From: Stieleria marina
GTDB lineage: Bacteria; Planctomycetota; Planctomycetia; Pirellulales; Pirellulaceae
Length of the DNA stretch: 64,000 bases
Direction: 5' to 3'
Assembly: GCA_007741555.1 (NCBI GenBank)
Contig: CP036526.1
Coordinates: 2,604,001-2,668,000, forward strand
Within the stretch, counting starts at the first letter, position 1; each line of letters begins with the position of its first letter. This document shows positions 19,425 to 28,718 of this stretch, piece after piece. The translations under genes were made by a program, and so were the position numbers. The notes below the pieces were generated by a model. It ran no database searches, was not told where the DNA came from, and saw only the letters and a list, made by a program, of their open reading frames with translations.

Positions 19425-21368
19425 GTGCATAGAGTTTTACTTTCGATCGGGGGCACGTTGATTCTTGCAATGGCATGCCGTGGTTCCGGTTATGACCAAG
19501 ACATGAAACCGCTGCTGTCGCAGTATTGCTCGGAGTGTCATAGCGGCGAACATGCCAACGGCGACGTCGATTTTGATGATTTCGCAGCGAGTGGATCAAA
19601 CATTGATGATGCGTTCGAACTGTGGGAATCAGTCGCTGGGCATTTGGAGAATCGCACGATGCCACCTGGCGATAGCCCGCAACCGAGTGATGAGGAACGT
19701 CGTCGAGCACTGATGTGGTACCAGACGTTTGTTGAATCGGTTCAGATGCGTCCGGCCGTGATGCGCCCCCGACGGCTATCGGTCATCGAATATCGCAACA
19801 CGCTGCGATCAGTGCTCGGGTTTGATTTGCAAACGGCCGTGATCGAAGCCGAGCAAACCGACAGCGAGCGATCGCTGGTTGTCAAATTGCTGCCGACGGA
19901 TCCACCCGGTGCCAGCGGGTTTACCAACGATACCCATGCCAATCCGATCACGATGATTGCCTGGGAGCAGTATGCGTATTTGGCGAACGTGGGTTTGGAA
20001 GCACTCTTTTCGCAATCACGCCGGAGTGATTTAGAGGTTCTGGCGGGGCCGATTGATTCAGGCGTCGGTTTGACCTTGGAAAACGCCCGCGAAGTGATCC
20101 GTCGTTTTGTTCCCAAAGCGTATCGCCGCACAGTAAGCGATGCTGCGATCGAAAAAATCGTAGCACGCTTGGACAAAGAAGATGACAAAGAGATCGCCGA
20201 CAAACTTCGATTCGAGATGAAAGCCGTGCTGATGTCGCCAGCGTTTCTGTACCGTGGGTTTTTGGCGGAAGGCGAACGGGGGCAATCGGTGGACGTTGAC
20301 GATTTTGAACTGGCAGAGCGTCTTTCGTATTTTCTTTGGGCGGATATGCCGGACCAAACTCTGGTCGCAAAAGCCGAAGCGCGCACTCTGTCTGATCCCA
20401 AGACGCTTGCAGGCGAGGTCGATCGCATGCTGGCGTCGCCCAAAGCAAGGAGCCTATCTGAAGTTTTCGTCAGTCAATGGTTTACGTTAAGCGAAATCGA
20501 TCTCGCTTCGGACAACCCGCCGATTCGTGACGCCTTGAAATCGCAGCCAATGGATTTCATGCATTTTTTGCTGACGAATGACCGACCGCTGATGGAGATG
20601 GTTGATTCCGATATCTCGTTTATCAACCTGCATACCGCCAGGATGTACGGCAAGGATGCCAAGCAGTTGAACAAGCATGTCAAACAGAAGGGAATCGAAT
20701 CCGAAGTCGTGCCGAACCAACAGATTCGACTGGAGCATTCAACGGAGCGCGGAGGCGTTTTGACGATGCCGGGCATTCTGGCGATGAACCGAGGGCCGAT
20801 TCTTCGTGGCACTTGGATTTTGGAACGTATTCTGGGGCAACATCTGCCCGATCCGCCTGCGAATGTGGGGCAGGTTGCCGAAAATCGCCGCGGCGAATCT
20901 CTGACGTTTCGCGAACGATTCGAACAACATCGCTCGAGCGACGCTTGCTCAGTTTGCCACGACAAAATCGATCCGCTTGGTTTTTCGCTGCAGACGTTTG
21001 ACGATAGGGGGCAGTATTTGCTGGCTGAAAACTACCAATCCAAATCGAAGGGCAAGTCAAAAGGTACACTGGTCAGTGTTCAGGAAATTGACGCGAGTGG
21101 GCAGCTCCCTACTGGCGAGCGTTTTCAGGATGTTGGCGGTCTGAAGCAGATTCTGGTCACGAGCCAGCGAAAGGCCGTGATCCGAAACATCGTGCGTCAG
21201 GCTCTTGCTTATGCGCTGTGCCGCAAGCTTGAGTTGTTCGACCGCCCGACGGTAGAATCGATTACCCAAACCATGGCCGACGACAACGGAACTTGGCGAG
21301 ACTTGATACACGCAATTACGCACAGCGTGCCATTTCGTAAAGCAATCTTTTCCGAACGGGATCAGTGA
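19425..21368 (+). CDS. DUF1592-family planctomycete cytochrome-like secreted protein
   Basis: This 647-residue protein starts at a GTG and has a short signal peptide (VLLSIGGTLILAMA). It shows the planctomycete block DUF1587-DUF1595-DUF1592-DUF1588-DUF1585. A CSECH haem motif near residue 35 is followed by RLSVIEYRNTLRSVLG (~108), VPKAYRRTVSDAAIEKI (~225), AERLSYFLWADMPDQTL (~290), GGVLTMPGILAMN (~440) and a second haem motif CSVCH (~507). The family is almost restricted to Planctomycetes and relatives and is thought to be periplasmic; its reaction is unknown. The stop overlaps the start of the DUF1552 gene, the usual partner. Confidence 0.88.
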   Translation: MHRVLLSIGGTLILAMACRGSGYDQDMKPLLSQYCSECHSGEHANGDVDFDDFAASGSNIDDAFELWESVAGHLENRTMPPGDSPQPSDEERRRALMWYQTFVESVQMRPAVMRPRRLSVIEYRNTLRSVLGFDLQTAVIEAEQTDSERSLVVKLLPTDPPGASGFTNDTHANPITMIAWEQYAYLANVGLEALFSQSRRSDLEVLAGPIDSGVGLTLENAREVIRRFVPKAYRRTVSDAAIEKIVARLDKEDDKEIADKLRFEMKAVLMSPAFLYRGFLAEGERGQSVDVDDFELAERLSYFLWADMPDQTLVAKAEARTLSDPKTLAGEVDRMLASPKARSLSEVFVSQWFTLSEIDLASDNPPIRDALKSQPMDFMHFLLTNDRPLMEMVDSDISFINLHTARMYGKDAKQLNKHVKQKGIESEVVPNQQIRLEHSTERGGVLTMPGILAMNRGPILRGTWILERILGQHLPDPPANVGQVAENRRGESLTFRERFEQHRSSDACSVCHDKIDPLGFSLQTFDDRGQYLLAENYQSKSKGKSKGTLVSVQEIDASGQLPTGERFQDVGGLKQILVTSQRKAVIRNIVRQALAYALCRKLELFDRPTVESITQTMADDNGTWRDLIHAITHSVPFRKAIFSERDQ

Positions 21369-22960
21369 TGACAAAAAGAACGAAACTCGACCGACGCACT
21401 CTGCTGCGTGGTGCCGGTGTGCTGCTGCCGTTGCCCTTTCTGAATCTGATGAAGGGCTCTGCGTTGGCCGCGCCGGATAGCAAGCCGCCCAAACGATTCA
21501 TGACGCTTTTCAAGCCTAACGGCGTTCATCCACCGTCATGGAATATCAATGCGGGCACGGAGTACGATTTTCGTTTGTCACCTTTGATGAAGCCTTTTGA
21601 AAAGCACAAAGACGACCTGTTGGTGCTGGACAATATGGGTGACTTTGGCTTTTCGTCGCATGCCAATTCGACGCGTCGTTTTTTGTCAGGTCATCACGCT
21701 GTCAAAAATTCGGCTTCGGTCGACCAATTGATCGCCAAGAAGATCAGCGGTGATACCCCGCATCGATCGATCGAACTGACGACCGAAGGTTTGTTTCCCA
21801 ATCAGTTCGGCTGTAGTTACATCTCTTACGACGAAAATGGCGGTGCGATTCCGCGTGAGAGTGATCCGCAGCTGGTTTTTGATCGATTGTTCCGCAACCC
21901 GCTGGCCAATCCAAAGCAGCGCAAAGAGATGGCGAGTGTGCTGGACCGAGTGCAGGAAGACGCGCGTTCGCTTGGTCGAAAAGCCGGTGCAGAGGACCGA
22001 CGGACGTTGGACGAATACATGCAAGTGGTTCGCGATTCGGAGCGAAGGCTCGGGACGATGCAGCAGGTGGAGCCGAACGCAAAGTTTGACGTCGATTCGT
22101 TTAAGCGGCCTGGTACCGGCGCCAACTTGGACGAGCAAGTCGACATGATGCTGGATCTGATCGCGTTGGCACTATGGACGGATTCGACACGCTGCATCAC
22201 GTACATGTTGGGCAATAGTAATAGCCGCATGGTGTTTGATTTCTTAGGGATCAAAGAGCAGCATCACTATCTATCGCACTTTTTCCGCAACTTTAGTCGC
22301 GAAAATTTGGATTCGCTTTTGAAGATAAGCCTCTGGCACATGGAGAAGTTTGATTCTCTGTTGACCAAGTTAAAATCGCATGCGGAGGGTGACGGGACGT
22401 TGCTGGACAACACGTTGGTGCTTTACGGAAGCGGCATGGGGCACAGTGATAACCACACGGCAACGCGGATTCCGATTGTCATGGCTGGCGGCAAGGAACT
22501 GATCAAGACGGGCCGATATGTTCGCTATGCGGAGAACCAGCAACTGGGCCGTTTGCACCTGTCGCTGATGCACAGCTTTGGTGTCGACATCGATGCGTTT
22601 GGCGGATCGCTGCAGCCGCTGCCAGGAATCAAGGGCAGTGATTTTCAGCCGTATCAAGAACGTCCCTTCAAGAGTTGGGTCCGAATGGATGACACGAGCG
22701 TCACCGTGCAAGGGCGACTACGAATGTCCGACGACTTGAACGAAGCGAAGATCTTTTACGTGGACGTCGACGGGCAACCGGCGGTGAAAGTAGAAGTCGT
22801 GTTTCGCGATTTTCACGACTTCAACTTAGCGTATCACTGCGGAACAGGCGTCACGCTCCAAGGGCAAGGCAGTCGCCAAGGCGAGCAGGTGATCGTCACG
22901 AGATTGAAATCGATTCAATCCATTTTTGGGAAGTCGAAGCCTGGGACTCAAAATGGCTAA
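21368..22960 (+). CDS. DUF1552 family secreted protein
   Basis: This 530-residue protein has a twin-arginine-like signal (LDRRTLLRGAGVLLPLPF), so export is probably by the Tat system. The mature part matches DUF1552: FMTLFKPNGVHPPSW near residue 42, LALWTDSTRCITYMLG near 275 and LDNTLVLYGSGMGHSDNH near 345. These are also typical of the related DUF1501/sulfatase-like alkaline-phosphatase fold, where Asp and His bind metal. ATG 21368 overlaps the TGA of the upstream gene (ATGA); a GTG three bases earlier is also possible. The overlap implies translational coupling with the DUF1592 partner, and the two probably form one periplasmic system of unknown function. Confidence 0.88.
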   Translation: MTKRTKLDRRTLLRGAGVLLPLPFLNLMKGSALAAPDSKPPKRFMTLFKPNGVHPPSWNINAGTEYDFRLSPLMKPFEKHKDDLLVLDNMGDFGFSSHANSTRRFLSGHHAVKNSASVDQLIAKKISGDTPHRSIELTTEGLFPNQFGCSYISYDENGGAIPRESDPQLVFDRLFRNPLANPKQRKEMASVLDRVQEDARSLGRKAGAEDRRTLDEYMQVVRDSERRLGTMQQVEPNAKFDVDSFKRPGTGANLDEQVDMMLDLIALALWTDSTRCITYMLGNSNSRMVFDFLGIKEQHHYLSHFFRNFSRENLDSLLKISLWHMEKFDSLLTKLKSHAEGDGTLLDNTLVLYGSGMGHSDNHTATRIPIVMAGGKELIKTGRYVRYAENQQLGRLHLSLMHSFGVDIDAFGGSLQPLPGIKGSDFQPYQERPFKSWVRMDDTSVTVQGRLRMSDDLNEAKIFYVDVDGQPAVKVEVVFRDFHDFNLAYHCGTGVTLQGQGSRQGEQVIVTRLKSIQSIFGKSKPGTQNG

Positions 22961-22982
22961 GTATCGCTTTGCGACGCTGGGG

Positions 22983-25900
22983 CTATTCTCTCGAATCGGC
23001 GAACTCCACGAACCCGAAATATTCCGGGTGGTGAAAGCGCGGGAAGTTTCGGTCGCCTTGTGACCATTGGCTCAAAACCTTTTGGTCGTCTTCGAGCCGA
23101 TTCAGATTCAGGCGCCAGCGGTCACCCGGTTTGGGTTTGCCGGATGGCAAGACATGCTTGAACAGGCTGAAAGGGATCGCGACTTCCAGCGACCAACCCT
23201 GATCGACATCACTGGAGTCATTGATGCTTCCGTCGACAGCGACGGCGATTTGGATTCCCTCGGGGTTCCAATCGCTCGGCTTGCCGGGAACGCTGGCGGA
23301 GCGATACGCGTCCAGTTGCGCCCCGAGTGCGTTCATTTCCAAGTTGAAATAGTTTTCGGCATGGTTGATCTCGGGTGAAGCAAAAACTTCGACACAGTCA
23401 TCGCGGTAGACTTTGCTGTCTCGCGTGTTTCGCTTGGCTTGGACGTCTTGGTCGCTGCATTGGAACGAAACGTAAAGATAGTCGTCGTCCCACAACATGC
23501 GTGCGTCGGTAGGCTGTCGATTGCCGTCGTCTTCGTCCGACCACGTGAACACAAAATCGCCGATCGAAGCTGCCGATGCCCAAGGTGATTCGTCACGTTT
23601 GCCATCGATCACGATCGGGCCGGTGGCACGAAGGATCAGCGCCTGCTTGTGCTGAAGCGGTCCAATTTTCTTCTGCGCGGACAGGAAGCTTAGCAAATCA
23701 GCGGCTTGTTGTGCCGTCATCCCCGACAACAATTGATCGGGCATGGCTGATTTCGCCACTGGCTGCATCGCTTCGATATCATCGGCAGGAACTTTGAATT
23801 GTTTTCCTGTTGAATCGACAAGCGTCAATTCCACGTCTGTTTCATTCACGACAATTCCGGTCAAAGCCTTACCGTCGACGGTTAGTATCTGTCGTGATCT
23901 AAAATTGGGCGCGACTTTTGTCGACGGATTCAAGAGGCTGGCAAGGATTTCGTCGGGCCGCTGCTGAGATCCAATTCCACTTAGATCCGGGCCGACGTTT
24001 TGGCCCACTTGTCCGATGCGATGGCAGGCACGGCAGTTGATATCGCTGGCTTGTTCAAAGAGATGGCGTCCGGATTCGGCTGATCCTTTGATTGACAGGA
24101 GAGCGTCGGCGTCGATGGTCGGTCCAAGTCGTTTGATTCGTTGGTCTTCGGGCAAGTAGTGCTCAAATAGATCGCGGACCAACGGGGTATCATGCGTCGT
24201 AGCAAGTTTGACGACGCGATTCTTTAAGTTGGCATCCATCGATTCGTCATTGCATGCCATCGAAAGTGACATCGCGCCGGGGAGTGTCGATAGCAGTGAT
24301 TGAATGTCTGCTACGGAGGTAGGGCCATCGGCAAGAGCGGCAATGGCGTTTTTGATTCTCTGATTCTCTTCTGACTTCGGCGGCAGCGATTCGATCCAGT
24401 CGTACAGCAGTTGCACACCCTGGATATCGATCACATTGGATCCAAATTGCGGCATGTGGCCGCGACCCGATTTCAATGCCCGATAGAGGAGCACGCTTCG
24501 CAGTGGATCACCTGACGCAACGACACATGCGTTGTCGAGTCCGAGGGACCCCTGGGCGGGCGCCGCATCGATGTAATTGTTTTCTTCAAGCGTCTTGGTC
24601 AGGTCAAAGTTAAAGTCTGCTGTGCCCCCTCCCTGCTTGCGATGGCAAGTCGAACAATTTAAAGCCAAATACGACCGAGCGCGGTCCTGTAATGGATGCG
24701 TTGTGTCGTAGGGTGACGGCGGGGGTGGATTGGCTGTAACGTGTTTTTGGAAAAGGCCCAGTCGGGTTAGGTGATCGAGTTGGTTTTCCGTTTCCAGGGC
24801 AATGTTCAATTGCTCTGGCCAAAAGGCGTGTGCAGTCCCTGCCGCCCAGATATGACACAGCAGGCACTCACTGCGGCTTGCGTGGCGCCACGTTTGGCTG
24901 CGTGACCCGCCGGCGACACCGGGGTCTTTGATGACTAATTTGCGTTCCGTCGCGACGTCGTCCTGCAGAACAGCATCGGTTTGTTCGTCGTTCCAGATGT
25001 AGTTGTAAGCACGCCAATCGTCGTCGTATCGATGCAGCAACTGTGTTTCGATGTGACGCTGGGATTCGGGGTTGCTGGCGTCCGTGTAGTAGCTGACTGT
25101 TTTGGCTAGTACCGTGTCGGGCGGGAAATTGAACCGCCCCGCGGTATCACCCGTCATCCAGTTGTCTTTGTTATAGAGCCCCAGTTGTTGCGATTCGGGA
25201 ACCGCGATCCACTGTCGCGAATGGGCGCCATCGGCCCAGTGGTGAGCGCTGATCTGGTACTCGGCAACGCCCAATGCTGGAATTTGTTTGGCGACATTTG
25301 AAAAGATGCCGGTGTCGGCCAATCGACGTGGAAACGGTTCTTGGTTGGTTTCGATGGTATTCGGGTCTAGCCGCAAAATGGTTCCGTCGTAGGCCAGAAT
25401 CAGAACATCGCCATCGGGGCCCAGCATGAACCCGATGATTTGATGCGGCGTGTCGACAAGTTCTTTTTGCCAAAGCACTTCGTCGCCTTGGTGTTTGAGC
25501 GCCCAGACTTTTCCGGTCATCCAATCACCGTAGATGTACGCCCCTTTGAGTTCTGGGATACGATCGCTTTGCCAGAAGTGTCCGCCGGAGATCGACCGTG
25601 ATTCGACGTGCGTGTGTTCGTAGAGTGGGAGCGTGATGGGGACTTTGGGTTGGATGCCCTGTTTCACTGTCTGGCTTCCCTCCATGATGCTCCACCCATG
25701 ATTGCGGCCGCGAACGACCCGGTGAATCATTTCGCGCATTTCCCATCCAACGTCTGCTGCCAGCAGGTCACCGCTGGCCGGATCGAACGCAATTTTCCAC
25801 GCGTTGCGAAGTCCAAACGACCAGATCTCTTCTCGCGCATTGGGTTGGCCGACGAATGGATTGTCCGATGGGGTTCGATACGGCTGGGCAGCCGTTGGAT

Positions 25901-26579
25901 TGGTAACGTTTATCCGCACGATGGAGGCTTGCAGATCGCTCAAGTCTTGGCCGGTATTGTCCGCATCGGGCGGATAGGGGCCTTGCCCATCGCCGACCGA
26001 AAAGTACAGCATTCCATCGGGGCCGAACTGCATCGTTCCGCCCGCGTGCCCCTTGCTGCTCCAGCTAAGAAGTTCTTGCAGGCTACCTGGGTCAACGCTG
26101 GGAACCGTCGGATCGGTCACCTTGAGTCGACCAAGCTTGACTCCGTTTAGATCTTTCGGGTTCGTCACATACGTCACGAAACACCACGGATGTTTTTCCT
26201 GATCGGGGTGAAACAAAACCGCGTAGGCATTGAAGACGCGGTCACCATGAGCATCACTCATGTCCAGGAACGGTTTGACCACTGCGTTGGCGGGATCATT
26301 GTCAAACATCACAAGCTTTCCCGCGTTCTGCGTCGCGATCCACTTCTTCGCCGTCGGCACCCAAACCGCGTCGGTGGGCCGATCAAGTGACACACCGGGA
26401 AAAACGCGTGTCGCTTTGTAAGGCAAGGGCGGATCAGGGCTGCCTTTGACTTTGGAATCCAGCCACGGGATCTGCCGCGTAGGCACTGCATCTTTAGCAC
26501 CTAATTCGCAGCGATGGGCAAAGGCGATTGCAATCCATGCCAAGCAAATGGCGAACGCACGCAGGTGGAGCTGATTCAT
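22983..26579 (-). CDS. Secreted sorbosone-dehydrogenase-like/c-type cytochrome/CBM9 mosaic protein
   Basis: This 1198-residue periplasmic protein has several parts. After a signal peptide (AFAICLAWIAIAFAHRC), residues ~45-420 form a glucose/sorbosone-dehydrogenase beta-propeller (GHAGGTMQFGPDGMLYFSVGDG, EIWSFGLRNAWKIAFDP). A middle region carries CLLCH (~574) and CSTCH (~644) motifs. A Pirellula-type cytochrome c with CRACH (~850) follows, ending LSGMTAQQAADLLSFLSAQ. The last ~210 residues form a CBM9/DOMON-like domain (GPIVIDGKRDESPWASA, DDDYLYVSFQCSDQD). The likely role is oxidation of a sugar or alcohol, with electrons passed through the haem domains. ATG 26579 is chosen over a TTG 18 bases upstream. 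It converges on the DUF1552 gene with 22 bases between them. Confidence 0.88.
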   Translation of the reverse strand: MNQLHLRAFAICLAWIAIAFAHRCELGAKDAVPTRQIPWLDSKVKGSPDPPLPYKATRVFPGVSLDRPTDAVWVPTAKKWIATQNAGKLVMFDNDPANAVVKPFLDMSDAHGDRVFNAYAVLFHPDQEKHPWCFVTYVTNPKDLNGVKLGRLKVTDPTVPSVDPGSLQELLSWSSKGHAGGTMQFGPDGMLYFSVGDGQGPYPPDADNTGQDLSDLQASIVRINVTNPTAAQPYRTPSDNPFVGQPNAREEIWSFGLRNAWKIAFDPASGDLLAADVGWEMREMIHRVVRGRNHGWSIMEGSQTVKQGIQPKVPITLPLYEHTHVESRSISGGHFWQSDRIPELKGAYIYGDWMTGKVWALKHQGDEVLWQKELVDTPHQIIGFMLGPDGDVLILAYDGTILRLDPNTIETNQEPFPRRLADTGIFSNVAKQIPALGVAEYQISAHHWADGAHSRQWIAVPESQQLGLYNKDNWMTGDTAGRFNFPPDTVLAKTVSYYTDASNPESQRHIETQLLHRYDDDWRAYNYIWNDEQTDAVLQDDVATERKLVIKDPGVAGGSRSQTWRHASRSECLLCHIWAAGTAHAFWPEQLNIALETENQLDHLTRLGLFQKHVTANPPPPSPYDTTHPLQDRARSYLALNCSTCHRKQGGGTADFNFDLTKTLEENNYIDAAPAQGSLGLDNACVVASGDPLRSVLLYRALKSGRGHMPQFGSNVIDIQGVQLLYDWIESLPPKSEENQRIKNAIAALADGPTSVADIQSLLSTLPGAMSLSMACNDESMDANLKNRVVKLATTHDTPLVRDLFEHYLPEDQRIKRLGPTIDADALLSIKGSAESGRHLFEQASDINCRACHRIGQVGQNVGPDLSGIGSQQRPDEILASLLNPSTKVAPNFRSRQILTVDGKALTGIVVNETDVELTLVDSTGKQFKVPADDIEAMQPVAKSAMPDQLLSGMTAQQAADLLSFLSAQKKIGPLQHKQALILRATGPIVIDGKRDESPWASAASIGDFVFTWSDEDDGNRQPTDARMLWDDDYLYVSFQCSDQDVQAKRNTRDSKVYRDDCVEVFASPEINHAENYFNLEMNALGAQLDAYRSASVPGKPSDWNPEGIQIAVAVDGSINDSSDVDQGWSLEVAIPFSLFKHVLPSGKPKPGDRWRLNLNRLEDDQKVLSQWSQGDRNFPRFHHPEYFGFVEFADSRE

Positions 26580-26767
26580 AATTGCAAAAGATCCCAACCG
26601 ATGTCGATGAAAACCGTGTGATGGCAGGTCGCCATTTTACGTGATTCATCGTCCCAGCGGGAGCGATTGGGAACCGGTTTCACTCGCAAGCGTCATTCGG
26701 CAAAGCAGCCGAATTTGCGCCGCGTTTGGGATTTTTCAGAGCGAACTCTGATCGGACGCCGCAGAAG

Positions 26768-28294
26768 TTACTGCCGTAAGATCGTGACGGCTCCGCGTTC
26801 GTGGTTCATCGGCTGGTCGACCAAGTGGCGACGCACGGATGCAAGTGGGCAGTTGTCGGACGCCTGCATCGCTTGACGCAGTTGATTGCCGATTGTGGTT
26901 TGGTCAATTCCATCGCCGCCAAATCCGTCGCCATATGCCATCAGGACTTCACCCGCAGACATTCGGAACGTGGTGGCCGTGCAATTCAGATCGATGCGAC
27001 TGGCCAATGGAGAATCGTTTGGTGCAATGGCGGGGCGATAGCCGTAGCGACCTGCGATCATAGCGATCATGCTGCCGGCCGATGCGATCTCGCCTTCGCC
27101 AGTTTCCGGATTGATTCGCACGTACATCAGCGACGTGAGCTGATCCATTGTGTTGGTTTGCCAAAGGGTGTCGCTGACTCGTTGCAGCAGTTGTTCTGGA
27201 GTGTGCCGATAGCCTGTATGCGATTCCAACGCGGCGCGGGCGATGGCGGCGCTCATGGAGCCGGCGATCGATTTATCTTCCGCTTCGGCAATCGCGATCA
27301 TCAACGTCCCGTCTGGCAGCACGTCCCAGGCGTGCCAACCGGTTGCCCATGGTTGCGGCGATTCGATCATGCCGTCGACTCGCCAGTCTGGTGCAAGCAG
27401 CGTGCCCATGGGGAGTCCCGCGAACTGCCATTGGGCCAGGTCATCAACGTTGTGATCAGGCGTCGTGGTTTGTAAAGAACTGTCGGACGAAGCGGACTGC
27501 AGTTGCATCGCAATCTGGTTTGCGGCCAGCTGAGCGATCGCCGCGTGCGAATCTTCGAGTGACTGTTGTTCGCTGAAGTAAAACCATAGTGTTCCGATGG
27601 GGACGCCTGAGCTGACAAGGGAGGCGCACGCGGCGCTGGATGCATTTTCAGGGCAGCTCCAAGTGTCGAATGAAAGTTCGTGGAGGTCGCTGATCATCAC
27701 GACGCCTTGAACCATCGCTTCCAAATCGCCGCGACTTCCTTGAAGCTGACGCGGCGGTGCGGCAAGGCGATTGTCGGGCAGTCCATGCATGCTCCGCATC
27801 GTCAGATTTTCGGTGTCGTCATCAAGCAGGTAGATCGCCGCGGCGTCGCATTTCATCGCGGTGACCATATCGGCTAGCGAATCACTCAATCGATCCGCTA
27901 GTGCACGCTGGGACGATTCGGGAACAACGGAGCAACGAGCCGCAAGCTCTGCATTTTGGATTCGGATTGTTTCGTGTGCGTCGGCAAGTTGCTGGGCGAG
28001 CGCTGTTGCCGAATCAGCCAGTCGCTGAGCGGAAAGTTTGTTGACCAACGGCGTGTTGTTTTTAGTTTCGCTCGTGTCACGGCTGTTTGCGTTGCCGGGA
28101 GCAGCCTGCAGTTGAACGCGAGCCTTGATGGAGGGGGACCCATTTCCCGCATCGATCCGCCAACCTGTCGCTTCGTTGTAGGCGTGCCAGAAATCGTTGA
28201 CAGAGTCTTTGGCCAATGGTGCCTTTGTCTGAACGTTTTGATTGGAGGCCGTCTCGTGGTGAACGCGCAAGTAGTGAGGGATCGTTTTGGTCAT
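26768..28294 (-). CDS. GAF-domain PP2C-type phosphatase (SpoIIE/RsbU family)
   Basis: This 508-residue cytoplasmic protein has a GAF-like domain at about residues 145-295 (LADMVTAMKCDAAAIYLLDD). A SpoIIE/RsbU-type phosphatase domain fills about 315-508 (WHAWDVLPDGTLMIAIAEAED, SLMYVRINPETGEGEIASAG, GEVLMAYGDGFGGDG). This architecture usually dephosphorylates an anti-sigma-factor antagonist in partner-switching control. One metal-binding position looks altered: the usual GDV(S)GHG segment reads AIAEAEDKSIAG, so activity should be checked. No STAS or anti-sigma gene is adjacent. I chose ATG 28294; a TTG at 28367-28369 would add 25 residues including a weak hydrophobic stretch. Confidence 0.75.
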   Translation of the reverse strand: MTKTIPHYLRVHHETASNQNVQTKAPLAKDSVNDFWHAYNEATGWRIDAGNGSPSIKARVQLQAAPGNANSRDTSETKNNTPLVNKLSAQRLADSATALAQQLADAHETIRIQNAELAARCSVVPESSQRALADRLSDSLADMVTAMKCDAAAIYLLDDDTENLTMRSMHGLPDNRLAAPPRQLQGSRGDLEAMVQGVVMISDLHELSFDTWSCPENASSAACASLVSSGVPIGTLWFYFSEQQSLEDSHAAIAQLAANQIAMQLQSASSDSSLQTTTPDHNVDDLAQWQFAGLPMGTLLAPDWRVDGMIESPQPWATGWHAWDVLPDGTLMIAIAEAEDKSIAGSMSAAIARAALESHTGYRHTPEQLLQRVSDTLWQTNTMDQLTSLMYVRINPETGEGEIASAGSMIAMIAGRYGYRPAIAPNDSPLASRIDLNCTATTFRMSAGEVLMAYGDGFGGDGIDQTTIGNQLRQAMQASDNCPLASVRRHLVDQPMNHERGAVTILRQ

Positions 28295-28652
28295 ACGACG
28301 TTTGCCAAGCAAGATAAAGGATGCGAAGGCAATCCATGCCTGGTAACACGCTCCGGAAAAGAGCGTCAACGATGTGACTGGCAGCCAAGTCGACGAGGAG
28401 CTTGCTACTGCGAACCATCAAGACATTCGGTCGTCCAGTTGCGTCTGACGTGAGGGAATTGTCAGAGAGAACTTGCAGGATTGGTCTGTCTTGTCGCCAC
28501 AAAGAGTTGATCGTCGCGCGTTGCTGTTTTGCTGAAGCGATTGACCGGCAAAGTTCACGGAGTTTACTACGGCGCACGCGCGACCGAACCAATCGTCAGG
28601 ACCTGCAGACTTTCGGTCCAGTGACCAATCAAGATCGTCCGGGTGGGCGCGT
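28295..28652. other. Intergenic region with no supported gene
   Basis: The 358 bases between the phosphatase start and the DUF1559 terminator contain open frames on both strands. Their translations are Arg/Ser/Leu-rich with no domain character, and they overlap each other. I treat the stretch as the promoter region of the phosphatase gene. Confidence 0.45.
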
Positions 28653-28686
28653 AAAAAAACCGAAGTCGCTCGGGGGCGACTTCGGT
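28653..28686 (-). terminator. Intrinsic terminator after the DUF1559 gene
   Basis: Perfect 11-bp arms (28659-28669 and 28676-28686, ACCGAAGTCGC and its complement) enclose a 6-base loop. On the minus strand a run of seven T follows directly. It lies 32 bases beyond the stop codon of the DUF1559 gene and is a textbook Rho-independent terminator. Confidence 0.93.
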
Positions 28687-28718
28687 CGTGCGTGTTTCAG
28701 AAAGAACGTCGCGTTGCG

